Assembly (NCBI GenBank): GCA_016271365.2
Contig: CM028136.1
Coordinates: 467,106,001 to 467,170,000, forward strand
DNA: 64,000 nt
Source of the DNA: Neoceratodus forsteri
Taxonomy: Eukaryota; Chordata; Ceratodontiformes; Ceratodontidae
Direction: 5' to 3'
Shown piece by piece: positions 23,082 through 34,141 of this stretch (position 1 is the first letter of the stretch; each line of letters begins with the position of its first letter). The position numbers and the translations under genes were made by a program. The notes under the pieces are model-generated. The model saw only the letters and a list, made by a program, of their open reading frames with translations. It made no database searches and had not been told where the DNA came from.

Positions 23082-23514
23082 GGCCCAGATATTCACAGGA
23101 GATGCACCCGGCACAACTGAGTTGCACCGGCCCAGCTCCAAATACACCCCAGGCCATATTCAAAAGGAGGGGATGGGCCACGCTATGCTGGATGCGCCAC
23201 AGTACAAAGATAATGTATGTGGTGCATCCGTAGGGGGCATTCCCATGCAAATGTGGAACATCACAATATTCAGCCCAGATGTGCAGTGCAGCTGCCCGCA
23301 CATCTCGGAGATATGCCACACAAAGTTAGACATGGAAAAAACATACCTAACTCCTAGCCACCCACAGGTGGGCTGCTGTACTGCACAGAGCAAAACAGCA
23401 GCTGCCAGCCCCTGAGTGACTAGCCCCATCCCTGATTTTACAGGAAAACATAGCAAACACTTCTTCCCTGGTAGTCTTTTTTTTTTTAACCAGGACAGAC
23501 ACATTAAGCTGAAA

Positions 23515-23660
23515 GCTTGTTTCCAGGTGCGACCTGGGAATGCAAGGAAGTTAAGTGACTTGCTCAGGGTCACACAGTATGCAAGTGGGGGCTGTGGGAT
23601 TCAAACCCAGGTATCCAGGTTTGCAGCTCAGAGCCTTAAACCACTGCGCATTACAGTCTA
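23515..23660 (-). mobile_element. MIR-like CORE SINE
   Basis: The plus-strand words AAGTTAAGTGACTTGCTCAG, GGTCACACAGTATG, GGATTCAAACCCAGG and TTAAACCACTGCGC, in that order, are the antisense of the conserved MIR core and tRNA-derived head. The T-arm/B-box-like word is GGGTTTGAATCC on the minus strand. It is inserted within the palindromic element. Confidence 0.75.
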
Positions 23661-24070
23661 GTGGCCCCCCTCCCTTTCCTAAACTCGATCATAGTGTCAA
23701 TAATTGTGAAATAAATCTCCTTGGTAGTCTAGTAGCTCCCCTGCCTTCCCCAAAGGTGATCATAGTGTTAATCATTGACAAATAATTCTCCCTGGTTGTC
23801 TAGTGCCCCCCCTACTATCCCTGATCCCCATCTGTAATGTACAAACCCAAAATAATAACATCCTTGGCAGTCCAGTGGTACCCCCCTTCCATCCCCGACT
23901 GTAACATAATTAAATACCCCCCTCATACCCTGGTAGTCAAGTGGCTCCCCTACCATCAAGTTCACATGAAGTCACAAGAATCCCTAGCAGCACAGTGGCT
24001 CCCCCACCCAGCCCTGATCATAAAGTACAAGATGTACCCCATACCTCCCTGGTAGTCTAGTGGACCCCTG
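23655..24070 (+). repeat. tandem tRNA-Glu-like units, array A1
   Basis: About seven units with ~60-72 bp spacing begin with variants of CTCCCTGGTAGTCTAGTGG. They lie near 23655, 23721, 23787, 23860, 23926, 23980 and 24045. Each is followed by a C-rich tract and a variable segment. The 18-nt word equals the first 18 nt of tRNA-Glu with one substitution and contains the A-box pattern TRGYNNARNGG. No B box or T-arm follows. Confidence 0.75.
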
Positions 24071-24334
24071 CACCCCCACTCCACTACTGTGGAACCCACA
24101 CCCCACCCCGCCTCTCCCATCCCAGTATGGGCATTTAGCCAGCAGGCAGCATAACCCACCACACACACCTCCATGGCTGCCTGCCAGCTGAGCTGTCACA
24201 GACTGACAGCTTACAATATTCACAATACCATTGGGCGACACTGTTGACCAATAGGCTTACGTGTGTGCTGTAGCTTTCATTCACAAAGTTGACAGCGTTA
24301 TGAATGAAAACACAGTACACCACAGCTACAACAG

Positions 24335-25362
24335 AATGTGGGAGGTGCCACAGACACCAGGGATGAAAAAACAAAATCAGAACTGTGATCAAATGGTGGA
24401 GGGGGGTGCCACTAGACACCAGGGATAAAAAAATGAAACAAAATAATCAGGACAGGGATTGCAGGGTGGAGGGTGCCATTAGACAGCAGGGATCATAAAA
24501 ACATAATGGAGATGGGGATTGGAGAGTGGGAAGTTCCACTAGACACCAGAGACAGAATTACCAATGATGAAAAAGGATCTTTTTTCATGAGTCATAATAT
24601 GAAAAAGAATCTTTTTTCATATAATGACTCACGAAAAAAGATTTACAATGTAAAAAAAAAAATGCAATTTCTGCAACACCTAACTACTGAATTCAGCTGA
24701 GGGGGTTCCGATAAGCAAGCTACATGTGTTGCTCTGTACTAAACACAACATTTTGTTATTTTGCTTTAAATATGTTTCCCTTGCTAACTGTCAAACAAAA
24801 TGGCAGCAGCTCAAAAAAGAATTTCCCATCTGAGACACAGGATGACCCATCAGTGAAAAACGATTACGCGCCTATGAGAAAGGATTCTTTTTCAAGCTGA
24901 ACATCTATAATTTCCCACTGAAAATAATGGGAACTTCAAAATTTAATAACTTTTTTAACGGATTAATATTTTTTCACCAATCTAGCAAAAGGCATATCTG
25001 TGAGGCAAAGCCAACTACCCTGAATATTTCAGACCACAGTTTAAACAGTTTTGGAGATAAAGGTGGACAAAGAAACAGCAAAAAAACCCATGTAAATTAC
25101 ACAATGTTTCACACTCTGTATCTCCAAAACCACACAACCGATTGGAACATTGTTATATCAAAACATCTACCTCACGAAATTATGCACCATCCAATCGCCG
25201 TCCCCATGATTTGCTGTATTATCCCTGGTGTCTAGTGGGTCCCCCTCTGATCGCTGCATCCCCCACCCTCCAATCTCTGTCCCCATGGCTACGTGTATTA
25301 TCTTTGGTGTCTAGTGACACCCCCCACCCTCCCAAAGCCACCTGAACCTGAAATGAAGAAAA
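24335..25362. repeat. palindrome module: inward-facing minisatellites around a ~650-bp core (left copy)
   Basis: Three units of GTGCCAC(T)AGACACCAGGG lie at 24345-24560 (minus orientation of the tRNA-like word). The core 24560-25210 includes an inverted TCTTTTTTCAT / ATGAAAAAGA pair and the word GAGGGGGTTCCGATAAGCAA. It also has a diverged copy of the ~194-bp monomer (ATTTTTTCACCAATCTAGCA near 24970). Units in the opposite orientation (CCTGGTGTCTAGTGG) follow at 25210-25330. The same order recurs in direct orientation at 39.54-42.15 kb. Confidence 0.65.
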
Positions 25363-26052
25363 TGGTCCTTAGCTTTTTTTTCTGTAAAAAAGAAAACTGT
25401 CTCTCACAGATCTGACTCCCCCACCTAGCACCTCCCACTCAGATCCACCCGCCTTACACCCCTCACAGCCCCCACACATCCTCACTCACCTCAGCAGCTC
25501 ACAGGTTTGAGATCCACTCTCCGATGGAAGGCACATCTTGCTGCTGGAACCGACAAATGCAATATGAGAAACTAAGGTAAATGCTGTTCAATGTATTTCA
25601 ATGGGTGTTTCAACTTTTATGCATAACTTGGCCATTTTTTAACATTCTGACACCAAATTTTTAACATGGCCTTTTCAGAACCCCACCTGCTGAACAGTAT
25701 GACTGCTATCAGACAATGCCTGCCTGAAAGGCGATTTCATGGTCTGTTGGTGAATTGACCTTTTGGGTGGGATTTGAAAATCTTTCCTGCCCTTGTTCAT
25801 GAGGTGGGGTCATAAGAAGGCTATGTTGAAAATTTGGGGTCATAATATAGTATGTAAAAATGTAAGACATATGCCCATTTCTTGCAATGGGTGCTGTGGG
25901 ATTGCTATGCATGCTCATAACTTTGGATATGTTAAATATTTTGATCCCATATTTTCAACATAGCCTTCTTATTACCCCACCTCACGAATGTCACAGCTGT
26001 CATTTTTCAAATCCTGGCTAAAATGTGTTTTCACACCTCTGGTGTGGAATGG
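25363..26052. repeat. outer left arm of the giant palindrome
   Basis: Reverse complement of 37480-38200 at roughly 80-90% by eye. Shared landmarks are the GATCCACTCTCC...TTGCTGCTGGAACC block, ATTTCAATGGGTGTTTCAAC, CCATTTTTTAACATT, CCTGCCTGAAAGG and the final TGTGTTTT...CACACCTCTGGTGTGGAATGG. It is cut at 26052 by a CR1 insertion; the arm resumes at ~31678. It has no coding content. Confidence 0.75.
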
Positions 26053-27168
26053 CCACAAGTGGTATCCCTGTACAAAAGTGGTAGCAAGGAGGAGTCAGAA
26101 AACTATCGCCCTGTCAGTTTGACATCAATAGTAGGTAAAATAATGGAAACCCTACTTTAGGAAAGGCTGCTGGATTATCTAGAAATAAGGGGACTGCTGA
26201 ACCCAAGGCAACATGGATTCATGCAGGGAGGTCATGCCAGACCAACTTGATTGATTTTTTCAAGTGGGTGATGAAGGAAATAGATCAGGGCAGAGTGGTA
26301 GATGTGACCTATCTGGACTTCAGGAAGGCCTTTGGCACAGTCCCACACAGGAGACTAATCCACAAGCTGGCAAATCTGGGGGTGGGGACAGAGGTAGTCA
26401 CACAGGTTAGAAATTGGTTGAGTAACAGAATACAAAGAGTAGTAGTAAAAAGGGGTTAACTCACAGGAGGGATGGGTAACAAGTGGCATACCCCAGGGAT
26501 CAGTGCTGGGACCAGTGCTTTTCAATGTCTTCATAAGCGATATTGCAGAGGGTCTAGAAGGGAGGGTTAGCCTGTTTACAGATGATACAAAGCTATGTAA
26601 CAGGGTAGTTGTACAGGAAGGTAAAGAAAAAATGAGGAGAGACCTGAAGAGGCTAGAAAAGTGGTCCAAGGAATGGCAGTAGGGTTTCAATTCAAAAAAG
26701 TGCAAGATTATGCACCTGGGAGAGGGAATCTGGGTCAAGTATGAACTAAATGGGGTAATACTGGAGGCCACCAAAGAGAAAAGGGATTTGGGGTAGTCAT
26801 AGAAGATAACCTCAAAGTGGCTAAACAGTGTGACAAAGCAGTTGGAAAGGCTAACAGAATACTAGGATGCATAGGGAGGGGTATAAAAAGTAGAAGGAGG
26901 GAAGTGATGGTACCATTGTATATTTCCCTAGTAAGGCCTCATCCGGAGTACTGTGTTCAATTCTGGAGGCCCCATCTCCAAAAAGATATAGACAGGATGG
27001 AGACATTATAGAGGAGGGTGACAAAAATGATGTCTGGGATGCAGCATAAGTTGTATGAGGAGAGACTCACAGCTTTCAATATGTACTCCCTGGAGGAAAG
27101 GAAAGGAAAGGAAAGAGAGGAAAGACATGATAGAGACCTTCAAGTATCTGAAAGGGATCAACAGGGTA
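26053..27168 (+). pseudogene. CR1 LINE (plus strand), 5'-truncated RT, first segment
   Basis: The reading is LYKSGSKEESENYRPVSLTS, then RQHGFMQGGHARPT near 26220, DFFKWVMKEIDQGRVVDVTY (26247 on), GIPQGSVLGPVLFNVF near 26500, and the catalytic box FTDDTKL near 26577, with T replacing the usual A. It then reads HLGE near 26720 and the C-terminal domain at 26817-27011 (IGRGIKSRRREVMVPLY, PEYCVQFWRPH). It has several frameshifts and stops. It stops at ~27168 where another CR1 is inserted, and continues at 31341-31677. It is itself inserted in the palindrome arm. Confidence 0.85.
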
Positions 27169-27430
27169 ACATAGAAACATAGAAGTTGACGGCAGATAAG
27201 GACCGCAAGGCCCATCCAGTCTGCCCATTTCTTTTTCTACCTTATAAATGTGCTATCGCCCTTTGCTCTGTCAGTGGCCTATCTATTCATAGTCATTTGT
27301 ATTGTTCCCTTATGCCTATCCCAAGCCTGTTTGAAGCCCTGCACTGTATTCATAGCCACCACTTCTTGTGGTAAGCCATTCCATGCATCCACCACCCTTT
27401 CTGTGAAAAAGAATTTCCTCACATTCCCCC

Positions 27431-29380
27431 TTAATCGGCCTCCTCTAATCTCATGCTGTGTCCTCTTGTCCTGCTATTTTTCTTATATTTAAACATGTTA
27501 GACTCTTTCACCTTGTTTATGCCCTTAAGGTGTTTGAATGCCTCGATCATATCACCTCTCTCCCTCCTTTGCTCAAGGGTATACATATTGAGCTCCGTTA
27601 ATCTGTCCTCATATGTCTTCTGATGCAGTTCCTGCACCATTTTGGTTGCCCTTCTCTGGACTGCCTCAATTTGGTTAATGTCCTTGTGAAGGTGTGGCCT
27701 CCAATACTGCATGCAGTACTCCAGATGGGGCCTAACCAGTGTCTTGTACAGAGGATTATACCTCCCTCTTATGACTTGTGATACCCCTACTAATGCACCC
27801 TAACACCCCCTAGCCTTACCTACTACTTTAGAGGTCTGCTTGGATGATTTTAGGTCATCAGTGATGATGATGCCAAGTCTCTTTCTTCCTTTGTGACTGC
27901 TAGCAACTCCTCCAGCCACTATAGGTGGCTTCAGGGTTTCTCTTCCCTATGTGCATGATTTTGCACTTCTTTGCATTAAATCCCAGTTGCCACTCTTCTG
28001 ACCATTCTGCTAGTTTATCCAGATCTCTTCTCATTCTGCCCACCCATTTGGATCATCTACTCTGTTGCAGATCTTGGTGTCATCTGCAAACAGACAAGCC
28101 TTACCTCTAGTCCATCTGCAAGGTCACTAATGAAGATGTTGAAGAGGACTGGCCCCAGGACTGATCCCTGAGGTACCCACTTATGACTTGCATCTCTTCT
28201 GACTGTATACCATTTACCACCACTCTCTGTTTTCTGCCCGTCAACCAGTTTGCCACCCAGTTGACCAACTTCACCCACCCGAGCCTACCCAGCTTATTTA
28301 TCAATCTTCTATGTGGAACAGTGTCAAAGCTTTGCTGAAGTCAAGGTAGGTGACATCAACTGCTCCCCTTGGTCCACCACTCTGGTTACCCAGTCAAAGA
28401 AATCTATGAGATTAGTTTGACAGGACCTTCCTTTTGTAAACCCATGCTGTCTTGGATCCTGTGCCCCTATGGATTCCAGGTGTTGCACTATCCTTTCCTT
28501 AAGGAGTGCCTCCATAATCTTGCCCACTACTGAGGTAAGACTAACCAGTCTGTAGTTCCCCGCCTCCTCCCTGCTACCACTCTTGTGGAGCAGGATCACA
28601 TGAGCCCTTCTCTAGTCTTCTGGGACCTCTCCTGTGCTCAGAGATTCACTAAACAATTCTGCTAATGGCTCTGCTAGTTCCTCCTTTAGCTCCTTAAGTA
28701 CCCTGGGATGTATGCCATCAGGTCCCATTGCCTTATCCACCCTGAGCTTAGCAAGCTCTTGTAGGACCTTTTCTTTTGTGAAGGGAGGTGCTCACCTCCC
28801 TCCCCCTGTGTCCATGATGCTGAGCTGTGGGCCCTGCCCTACCTTCTCTTCAGTAAATACTGAGCAAAAGTATCTATTTAGGATAGATGCCTTTACAGGG
28901 TCCTCCTCCTCACATGCTCCCTTTTCTCCATTAAACTTAGCAATACCCCCTCTGGACTGTCTCCTTTCACTAATGTATCTATGAAAGTCTTGTCACCTTC
29001 TTTTACTGTTCGTATGGTCTTTCCTCAGTTTGGGACTTTGCCTGCCTTACTGCCTTACCTGCTTCCCTTAGGGCAGTTTGGTATGCCTCCCTATCTTCAT
29101 CCGCTGTGTTCCTTATATTTCCTGAAAGCCAGCCTTTTGGCTCTGACCTTTTCTGCTACTGTATTTGAGAACCAAAGTGGTTCCTTCTTCTTTTGCACTT
29201 CCTTTTCTGTCTAACACAATGGGATGTTGCTTCAAGTATTGCATTCTTAATGCTTGCCCACTTTGCCTGTACCCCCTCACCTGTGTTTCTTTTTGCCAGG
29301 GCTAGCTTAACTCTGTTGGCCATCTTATCAAAGTCAGCTCCTCTGAAGTCCCATATTTTGCCTTGGAATGGGATGATTTA
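27431..29380 (-). pseudogene. CR1 reverse transcriptase and C-terminal domain remnant
   Basis: Upstream linker blocks lie at 29380-28610. RT blocks follow: ILLHKSGSREEAGNYRLVSL and HGFTKGRSCQTNLIDFFDWV at 28599-28324; W-L-T-G-R and GSVLGPVLFNIFISDL at 28278-28130; and F-A-D-D-T-K-I near 28085, where the catalytic motif is intact but in another frame. The end at 27712-27431 reads QYWRPHLHKDINQIEAVQRR and YEDRLTELNMYTLEQRRERG. Confidence 0.85.
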
Positions 29381-30085
29381 GATGTAGTAGCCAAATTGAA
29401 CCATACCATGTGATGGTCACTGGCCCCCAGGTGACCTTCTACCTGGAGATCTGTGATCCCTTCTTTGTTAGTCAGTACTAGATCTAGGATAGCCCTGTCT
29501 CTTGTGGGTTGCTGTACCAGTTGTTTGAGGCCCTCCCCTGCAGGAATCCACTATGAGTCTAGTTCTGGCAGATGTTCCTGCTGGTATTGACCAATCTGTA
29601 TCTGGCATGTTGAAGTCTCCATTATTAGAACCTCCTTTAGCTGTCATGTTTTGTATATCTTCTAACAGTAATGTGTCTATGTCCTCCTCTGGTCTGGGGC
29701 CTGTAGACAACCCCAGTTCTTATGGCTGTCTCATTTCCTGTTTCAGGGTGACCCACAGTTCTTCTGGCTCCTTATGTGTATTCTGAATTTCTGTAGCTTT
29801 GATATTTTCATTAACGTACAGGGCCACTCCTCCCCTTTTGCACCTCGGTCTCTTCTGAACAATACATAGCCAGGTACTGAAGTCTCCCAAGTGTGGTTAC
29901 TGGTAAACCACGTCACTAATTGCTACTATGTCCAGTTTAGCCTCTGACATTATTGCCTGCAGGTCTGGGATCTTATTTCCCAGGCTGTGAGCATTTGTGT
30001 ACATGATTTTCCATTGGCCAGATTTTGGTGTGTTAGTTGTTGGGTGAAGTTTGGCATTACCCCTGTGCGTCGTATGGGGAGACAA
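29380..30085 (-). pseudogene. CR1 APE-type endonuclease remnant
   Basis: It starts with QWKIMYTNAHSLGNKIPDL and ...AKLDIVAISD, the conserved N-terminus of CR1 endonucleases. It continues through the block around 29710-29560 with GDFNMPDTDWS, which includes the catalytic GDFN motif. The D-H block (SDHHMV-like) is near 29415. Stops interrupt the frame. Confidence 0.75.
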
Positions 30086-30213
30086 ACCTTTTTTCTTACC
30101 TGGTGATGCAAATGAACAGCAAACATGCTGAATTCCTGTTTGACCACTAGCTGAGGGGGGAGGGGTGTTCTTCCCATTCGACGTATGGGGTGCTGCACCC
30201 CTCTCCCCATTTG

Positions 30214-31178
30214 CTAGTTTAAATATTCTGCAAAGACGTCAAACTTCTGCCCCAATGCACTGACTCCCTCTTTAGTCAGATGCAGTCCATCAAATTTAAA
30301 GAACTTTAGCTCCCAGACTGTTGCCAGTTCTCTACAAATCTGTGTCCTTTTCCTGGCACGGTCCTTGAGCCACGTGTTTAGCTCCCCTATCTCCCTTCTC
30401 TGACCTTCCGTCCATCTGCTCCCTCTCCCAGACTGGCAGGATCTCAGAGAAGGAGATGCCGGATGAAATAGATGATAGTTTGTCACCCAGCCTAGTCAGG
30501 TGTTCCTTGGTCTCCACAACTGACCGGCTGGTGAGATCATTAGTCCCTATGTGTACTAGGACATCAATGTTTTCTCCTGCTTTGTGAACAATTTTGTAAT
30601 CGGTCAGTGTCTCTCCATGCTGATGTACCTGGGAGACATCTGACCATCACCCTAGCTGGAGATGGGTATCAACTCCCCGAATCATGGAGTCTCCTATGAT
30701 CAGAAGTTTTTTGGATTTCCTTTGTACTTGTTTAGTTTTGGTTCCTGATTTGGGTGAGTTTTGTTGTGCTAGCTCCTGTGCCGCAGTGTCCTGCTCTGCA
30801 GTGTCTTCTACCTCTTTATTTGATTTCAGAGATAGAGGCAGATACCTGTTTGTAGTGTTTATATGGTTTTTGGAGGTAATGTGTTGGAGAGCAGAGAGTG
30901 ATGGGGCACCTGATGTACTCCTCCTAACCACCTGCCAACCTCCTGGACCAACTACCCTCTGCGGTCGAGTTTTTCTGTTGGATGCTGGGGAAATGGCGGG
31001 TGGTTCTTATAATGTATTTCCTCCTCAATATGAAATTTGAGGCGTGCAATCTCTGCCCATGCTGCCCGAGCTGAGCCCTAAGATCTCCAAAGGCCCAGCA
31101 TGTAGGACAGTGTCCTAAATCCTGTAAGACTGTCCTTCTGAAAATTGTTCCACAGTACCTGCAGTTAATGAAATCCAT
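30214..31178 (-). pseudogene. CR1 ORF1 remnant: zinc-finger-like start and SGNH esterase domain
   Basis: The minus strand begins at 31178 with MDFINCRYCGTIFRR and continues with two more cysteines (CPTC), a zinc-binding-like CxxC...CxxC pattern. After a charged linker, 30931-30647 reads KLLIIGDSMIRGVDTHL, which holds the GDS nucleophile block of the SGNH/GDSL esterase domain known from CR1 ORF1. HIGTNDLT follows near 30550 (the GxND block), then F-S-E-I-L-P-V near 30440 and DGLHLTKEG near 30280. In CR1 this protein is an RNA-binding, membrane-esterase-like partner of the LINE particle. Frame changes show decay. Confidence 0.8.
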
Positions 31179-31270
31179 TCCAAATAAGTTGCTGGGTTTG
31201 TAACCTAGTCAGAGTAATTAGAAGGAAAAAAAAGGAAAAGAAATGCAAGTAATGGTTTAATTCTGCTTTG

Positions 31271-31294
31271 TTTAACTTGTTATAACAAGTTAAA
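31271..31294. repeat. 24-bp perfect palindrome in the CR1 5' leader
   Basis: The twelve bases TTTAACTTGTTA are followed at once by their exact reverse complement, with no loop. It sits between the CR1 5' junction (31340) and the ORF1 start (31178). A regulatory role is only a guess. Confidence 0.6.
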
Positions 31295-31340
31295 TTACTA
31301 GTGCCCCTGTAAATGAGATCACCTTGTGGAGGCTCCAGAG

Positions 31341-31677
31341 GGGTACCAGAGGGGAGCATCTTTCACATGAAGGGAAATAACAGAACAAGGGGGCACAACA
31401 TGAAACTAAAAGGGGGAACTTAGGGGGAACTTGAGGAAATTCTACTTCATTGAAAGGGCGGTGGAGTGAGGGAACAGTCTCCCCCAGGAAGTGGTGGGGG
31501 TGGCCATGGTTCAGGGATTCAAGAATGTGTGAGACAAGCACATGGGAATTATCAAGCTATGGCAAAAAGGGGGGGCATGTTGAGCATCTAGGGTACTTTA
31601 AGCATTAGAAAGAGGGATAGGGTAGACTGAATGGGCCACAAGGGCCTTATCTGCAGACAACTTCTATGTATCTACAG
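31341..31677 (+). pseudogene. CR1 LINE (plus strand), second segment: C-terminus and 3' tail
   Basis: This continues the CR1 split at 27168. It reads GASFT, then R-F-Y-F/I-E-R-A-V-E, then N-S-L-P-Q-E-V-V-G-V-A-M-V-Q-G-F-K. A 3' tail near 31630-31665 reads TGAATGGGCCACAAGGGCC, then a TCTATGTATCT end. It abuts resumed palindrome arm at ~31678. Confidence 0.8.
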
Positions 31678-33039
31678 CATTGTAATTGCGCAGAATTAAG
31701 TTTTGATGGGGATTTGAAAGTGTTGTGTATGGGGTACAGTATATGAGATGCGGGTAATACGATGGCTATGCTGGCAATTTGGTCACTGTTGTCCTATAAA
31801 TGGAAGTGCAGGGCCCAGAAGGCCCTGTACTTCCATAGCTGGGCCCTGCACTCCCACAAGCAAATAAGGGTACAATTATACTATCTCAAAAAGTAAGGAA
31901 ATTCTTTGCAAAACACTTCATTAATGCATCAGTTAGGGTTACACTTCCTAAAGTAAGGAAATGTGGTGTTAGGGTTTCCATCCCTAACAACACACCCCAC
32001 TCCACTCCCACTCTCCATGCACCAACAGGCATCAGGGGTGTGCCTTGGGGTTGTCAGCCCTAACGCTCACCCCATTGTCCTATACTGTACCATCTCAGCT
32101 TCCTTACACATGGAATGGGGTGAGCATTAGGACTGACAACTCCAGGGCACAACCATGATGCCTGTTGATGCATGGAGGGTGGGGGTGGGATGCGGTATTA
32201 GGGTTGGAAACCCTAACACCACATTTCCTGCTTTTGATGGCATAACCTAACTGATGCATTAATGTAGTTTTTACAAAGAATATATATATATATATATATA
32301 TATGGTAGCAGGTAGTGCCACTATAGTTAGGGTTGAGGAGCCATTTCTATGTTAAACCCCAAAACTTTGCACCTTAATAACTTTGCAACCGTTTGATGGA
32401 TTTGTCTGAAATTTGGAATACATGATCAAGAACCATAGGCCTTGGGATCTGCCAAGTTTTGTACCAGTCAGATATACGGCTGCGGAGTTATTAAGCATGA
32501 TCTGTGCGCGCGTTTACGCTTTTCTGGAATTCTACGGTCGTGCCTACAGGTCATACGGTTTGTGCGACTGGCCCAAAATCTTCAGGGAATGTGCGGCTGG
32601 GGTCCCCAATGTGCCTTTTGAAGATTTCGTGAAAAAATATTAAACGGTTCAAAAGTTATTCAAAAAACAGTTTCCCATTATAAGTCAATGGGAAAAGTTA
32701 AAAAGTTCGACAGTGTCGCAAATGCATTTTTACTTTCGCAAATGGGCCTGTTACTTTCGCAAATCGCCATTTTGTTTTCAGTTGGTGATCAGAGAAATGG
32801 TTGGCATTTAAATTTGGGACCCTCTAGCAACCTAATTCTTTTTGTATTCACCTAGTCGGACCCTGAGGATGCTTGCCATGTCTTTATTTTGTGGTAAAAC
32901 ACCCCAGAAATATGTTTTCAAATTTCTTGAAAAAGTACTTCCATAAATTACTTTTCGTGCTCACGAAAGTGTTGAACTTTAGCGGCTTTACTTAGTGCGA
33001 CAATGAGTTTTCCATCTGTGGGACAGTGACAGCGATTCT

Positions 33040-33480
33040 TTGGCACTGAGCTGCAAAAGAACCGTTGGGAGTTTTGGGCTGAAATTTGGAGGGAACGGAG
33101 CCGACATCTCACAGATGTGCCTTTCAGTGTTTTATTGAAAAAATATTACACAGAAGCAAAGTTATGGCACTCCAAAATTGACATATTTTCCCATAGGATA
33201 ACATTACGGCGCCCGACGCATTACAGGAATTCTTTGGATCCCTGCTGCAAAATAACGGTTTGGTCTTTTTTCCTGAAATTTGGAGGGAAGACAGCCAACA
33301 GCCCACAGATGTGCCTTTCAGTGGTTTGGTGAAAAAACATTACAGGGAGGCAAAGTTATGGTGCTCCAAACTTTTCTTTTTTTCCCATAGGATAACATTA
33401 CGGCGTTCGCTGCGCCTTTCAGGGACCGTATCTCGGAAACGGTGTGAAATATGGACTTTTCGTCGGAAAAATTTTTAGCC
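33040..33480. repeat. ~194-bp satellite-like monomers, left arm (two copies)
   Basis: CCCATAGGATAACATTACGG recurs at 33190 and 33384. Each monomer contains GATGTGCCTTTCAGTG, GTGAAAAAA.ATTACA, GCAAAGTTATGG and ACCGTT.GG...GAAATTTGGAGGGAA. The mirrored arm has three copies (35455-35960), so the left arm appears to have lost one or the right gained one. A more diverged monomer lies at 32590-32700. Confidence 0.75.
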
Positions 33481-33528
33481 CCCTAATGGGGGCTAAGTAC
33501 CAAATTAGCCAGGACAGTTGTAAATAAT

Positions 33529-33876
33529 ATGACTTTTACATTTTTTTTCTACGTCGTACGGTTCCTGAGATATAACGTATTTAGTATTCCAAGTTCTAAT
33601 TTTCTGCGCCAATACTCATTATTATGCATACATTATTTGTACTCACTGTCTTTCTCTATGCAGGTTTGGGGAAAACCAGCCTATGCGCTTACATTACTGT
33701 TACTGTTGCCCATTCCGCTTGGTTCCATACCCGTTTCACTTACCGTTGACGTCTGCACCACCATGTGCGTTATCCTTTGCGTTTTCATTTGCGCTTGCGT
33801 TTCTGTTATTTTTTGCCATTTCTGTCTACAGTACTGTTTATCTTTCTGTTTAACTTTACGTCACCATGCCCATTGA
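33529..33876 (+). other. hydrophobic open frame in a T-rich block, doubtful gene
   Basis: This 115-codon frame is rich in Leu, Ser, Cys and Phe. It is read from a weakly periodic TTTCTGTT/CCATGTG repeat. The mirror frame on the other arm (35231-34989, minus) keeps the block IPVSLT.DVC.TMCVILC and FCHFCLQYCLS, so the translation is conserved between arms. The conservation may simply reflect DNA similarity of the palindrome. No promoter or family supports a gene. Confidence 0.25.
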
Positions 33877-34141
33877 CATTTCTGTTTGCAGGCACCATGT
33901 TACTATGTGACAACACATCACATGGCAGACCGTTCCCGTCTACGCCACCATGTGAGTTACTCTTTCTGTTCTCATTCACGCTTGTGTTACCATGTGCACC
34001 ACTGTTAGCATTTCTGTTTGTGTTGCTGTCCCTGTTAGTATGCCACAAGACATCATGTGGCGGGAGCGGGACCCGCACTCCCGCCGCTGCATTACATTCA
34101 CTATTTCTCGTTATCATTCTCAAAAAGAAGGGAAATTAGAG

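Larger units (their letters stand above)
23082..24330. mobile_element. left half of a palindromic element related to 45608-47449
   Basis: It starts with GGCCCAGATATTCACAGGAG and follows the same block order as 45608-46550. The shared blocks are CCGGCACAACTGAGT, ATATTCAAAAGG(A/G)GG, AATGTATGT(G/A)(G/T)TGCATCCG, CATCTCGGAGAT, CCACCCACAGGTGGGCTGC, then tandem tRNA-Glu-like units, then GAGCTGTCACAGA(C/A)TGACAGC and CATTCACAAA near the centre. No matching right terminus was found. Instead the 24.3-25.3 kb palindrome module follows. A MIR-like SINE sits at 23515-23660 inside it. Confidence 0.7.
27169..31340 (-). mobile_element. nearly full-length CR1 LINE (~4.2 kb), minus strand, nested in another CR1
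   Basis: It is bounded by a short duplication of GGGTA (27164-27168 and 31341-31345) at the split of the host CR1. Its 3' end (27169 on) carries the CR1 tail with ACATAGAAGTTGACGGCAG and CCCATCCAGTCTGCCC. Reading from 31340 down: a ~160-bp 5' leader, ORF1 (31178-30214), endonuclease (about 30085-29380), then reverse transcriptase and C-terminus (29380-27431). At ~4.2 kb it is close to a complete CR1. Frameshifts and stops are present throughout, so it is inactive. Confidence 0.88.
31678..34140. repeat. giant palindrome, inner left arm
   Basis: Reverse complement of 34726-37480 at high similarity by eye. Order from outside in: TGTCCTATAAATGGAAGTGC and a GGGCCC hairpin (31790-31860); hairpin module H1 (31895-32282); an (AT)n tract; TTAGGGTTGAGGAGCCATTT (32310 on); the block CCTTGGGATCTGCCAAGTTT (32445); ~194-bp monomers (33040-33480); the T-rich, weakly periodic block (33530-34080); and TTCACTATTTCTCG (34092). 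No gene is convincing in it. Confidence 0.85.

Noticed and set aside
23655..24070. CRISPR-like spacing of short repeats with variable spacers
   Set aside because: The repeats are degenerate, the spacers are related to each other, there are no cas genes, and the context is vertebrate. It is a minisatellite.
28634..29214. Plus-strand frames of 116 and 77 codons
   Set aside because: Antisense of the minus-strand CR1 linker and RT. The composition follows the LINE coding strand.
33765..34139. 124-codon hydrophobic frame as a membrane-protein gene
   Set aside because: It arises from weakly periodic T-rich repeat DNA. It overlaps another frame and has no start context or family support.
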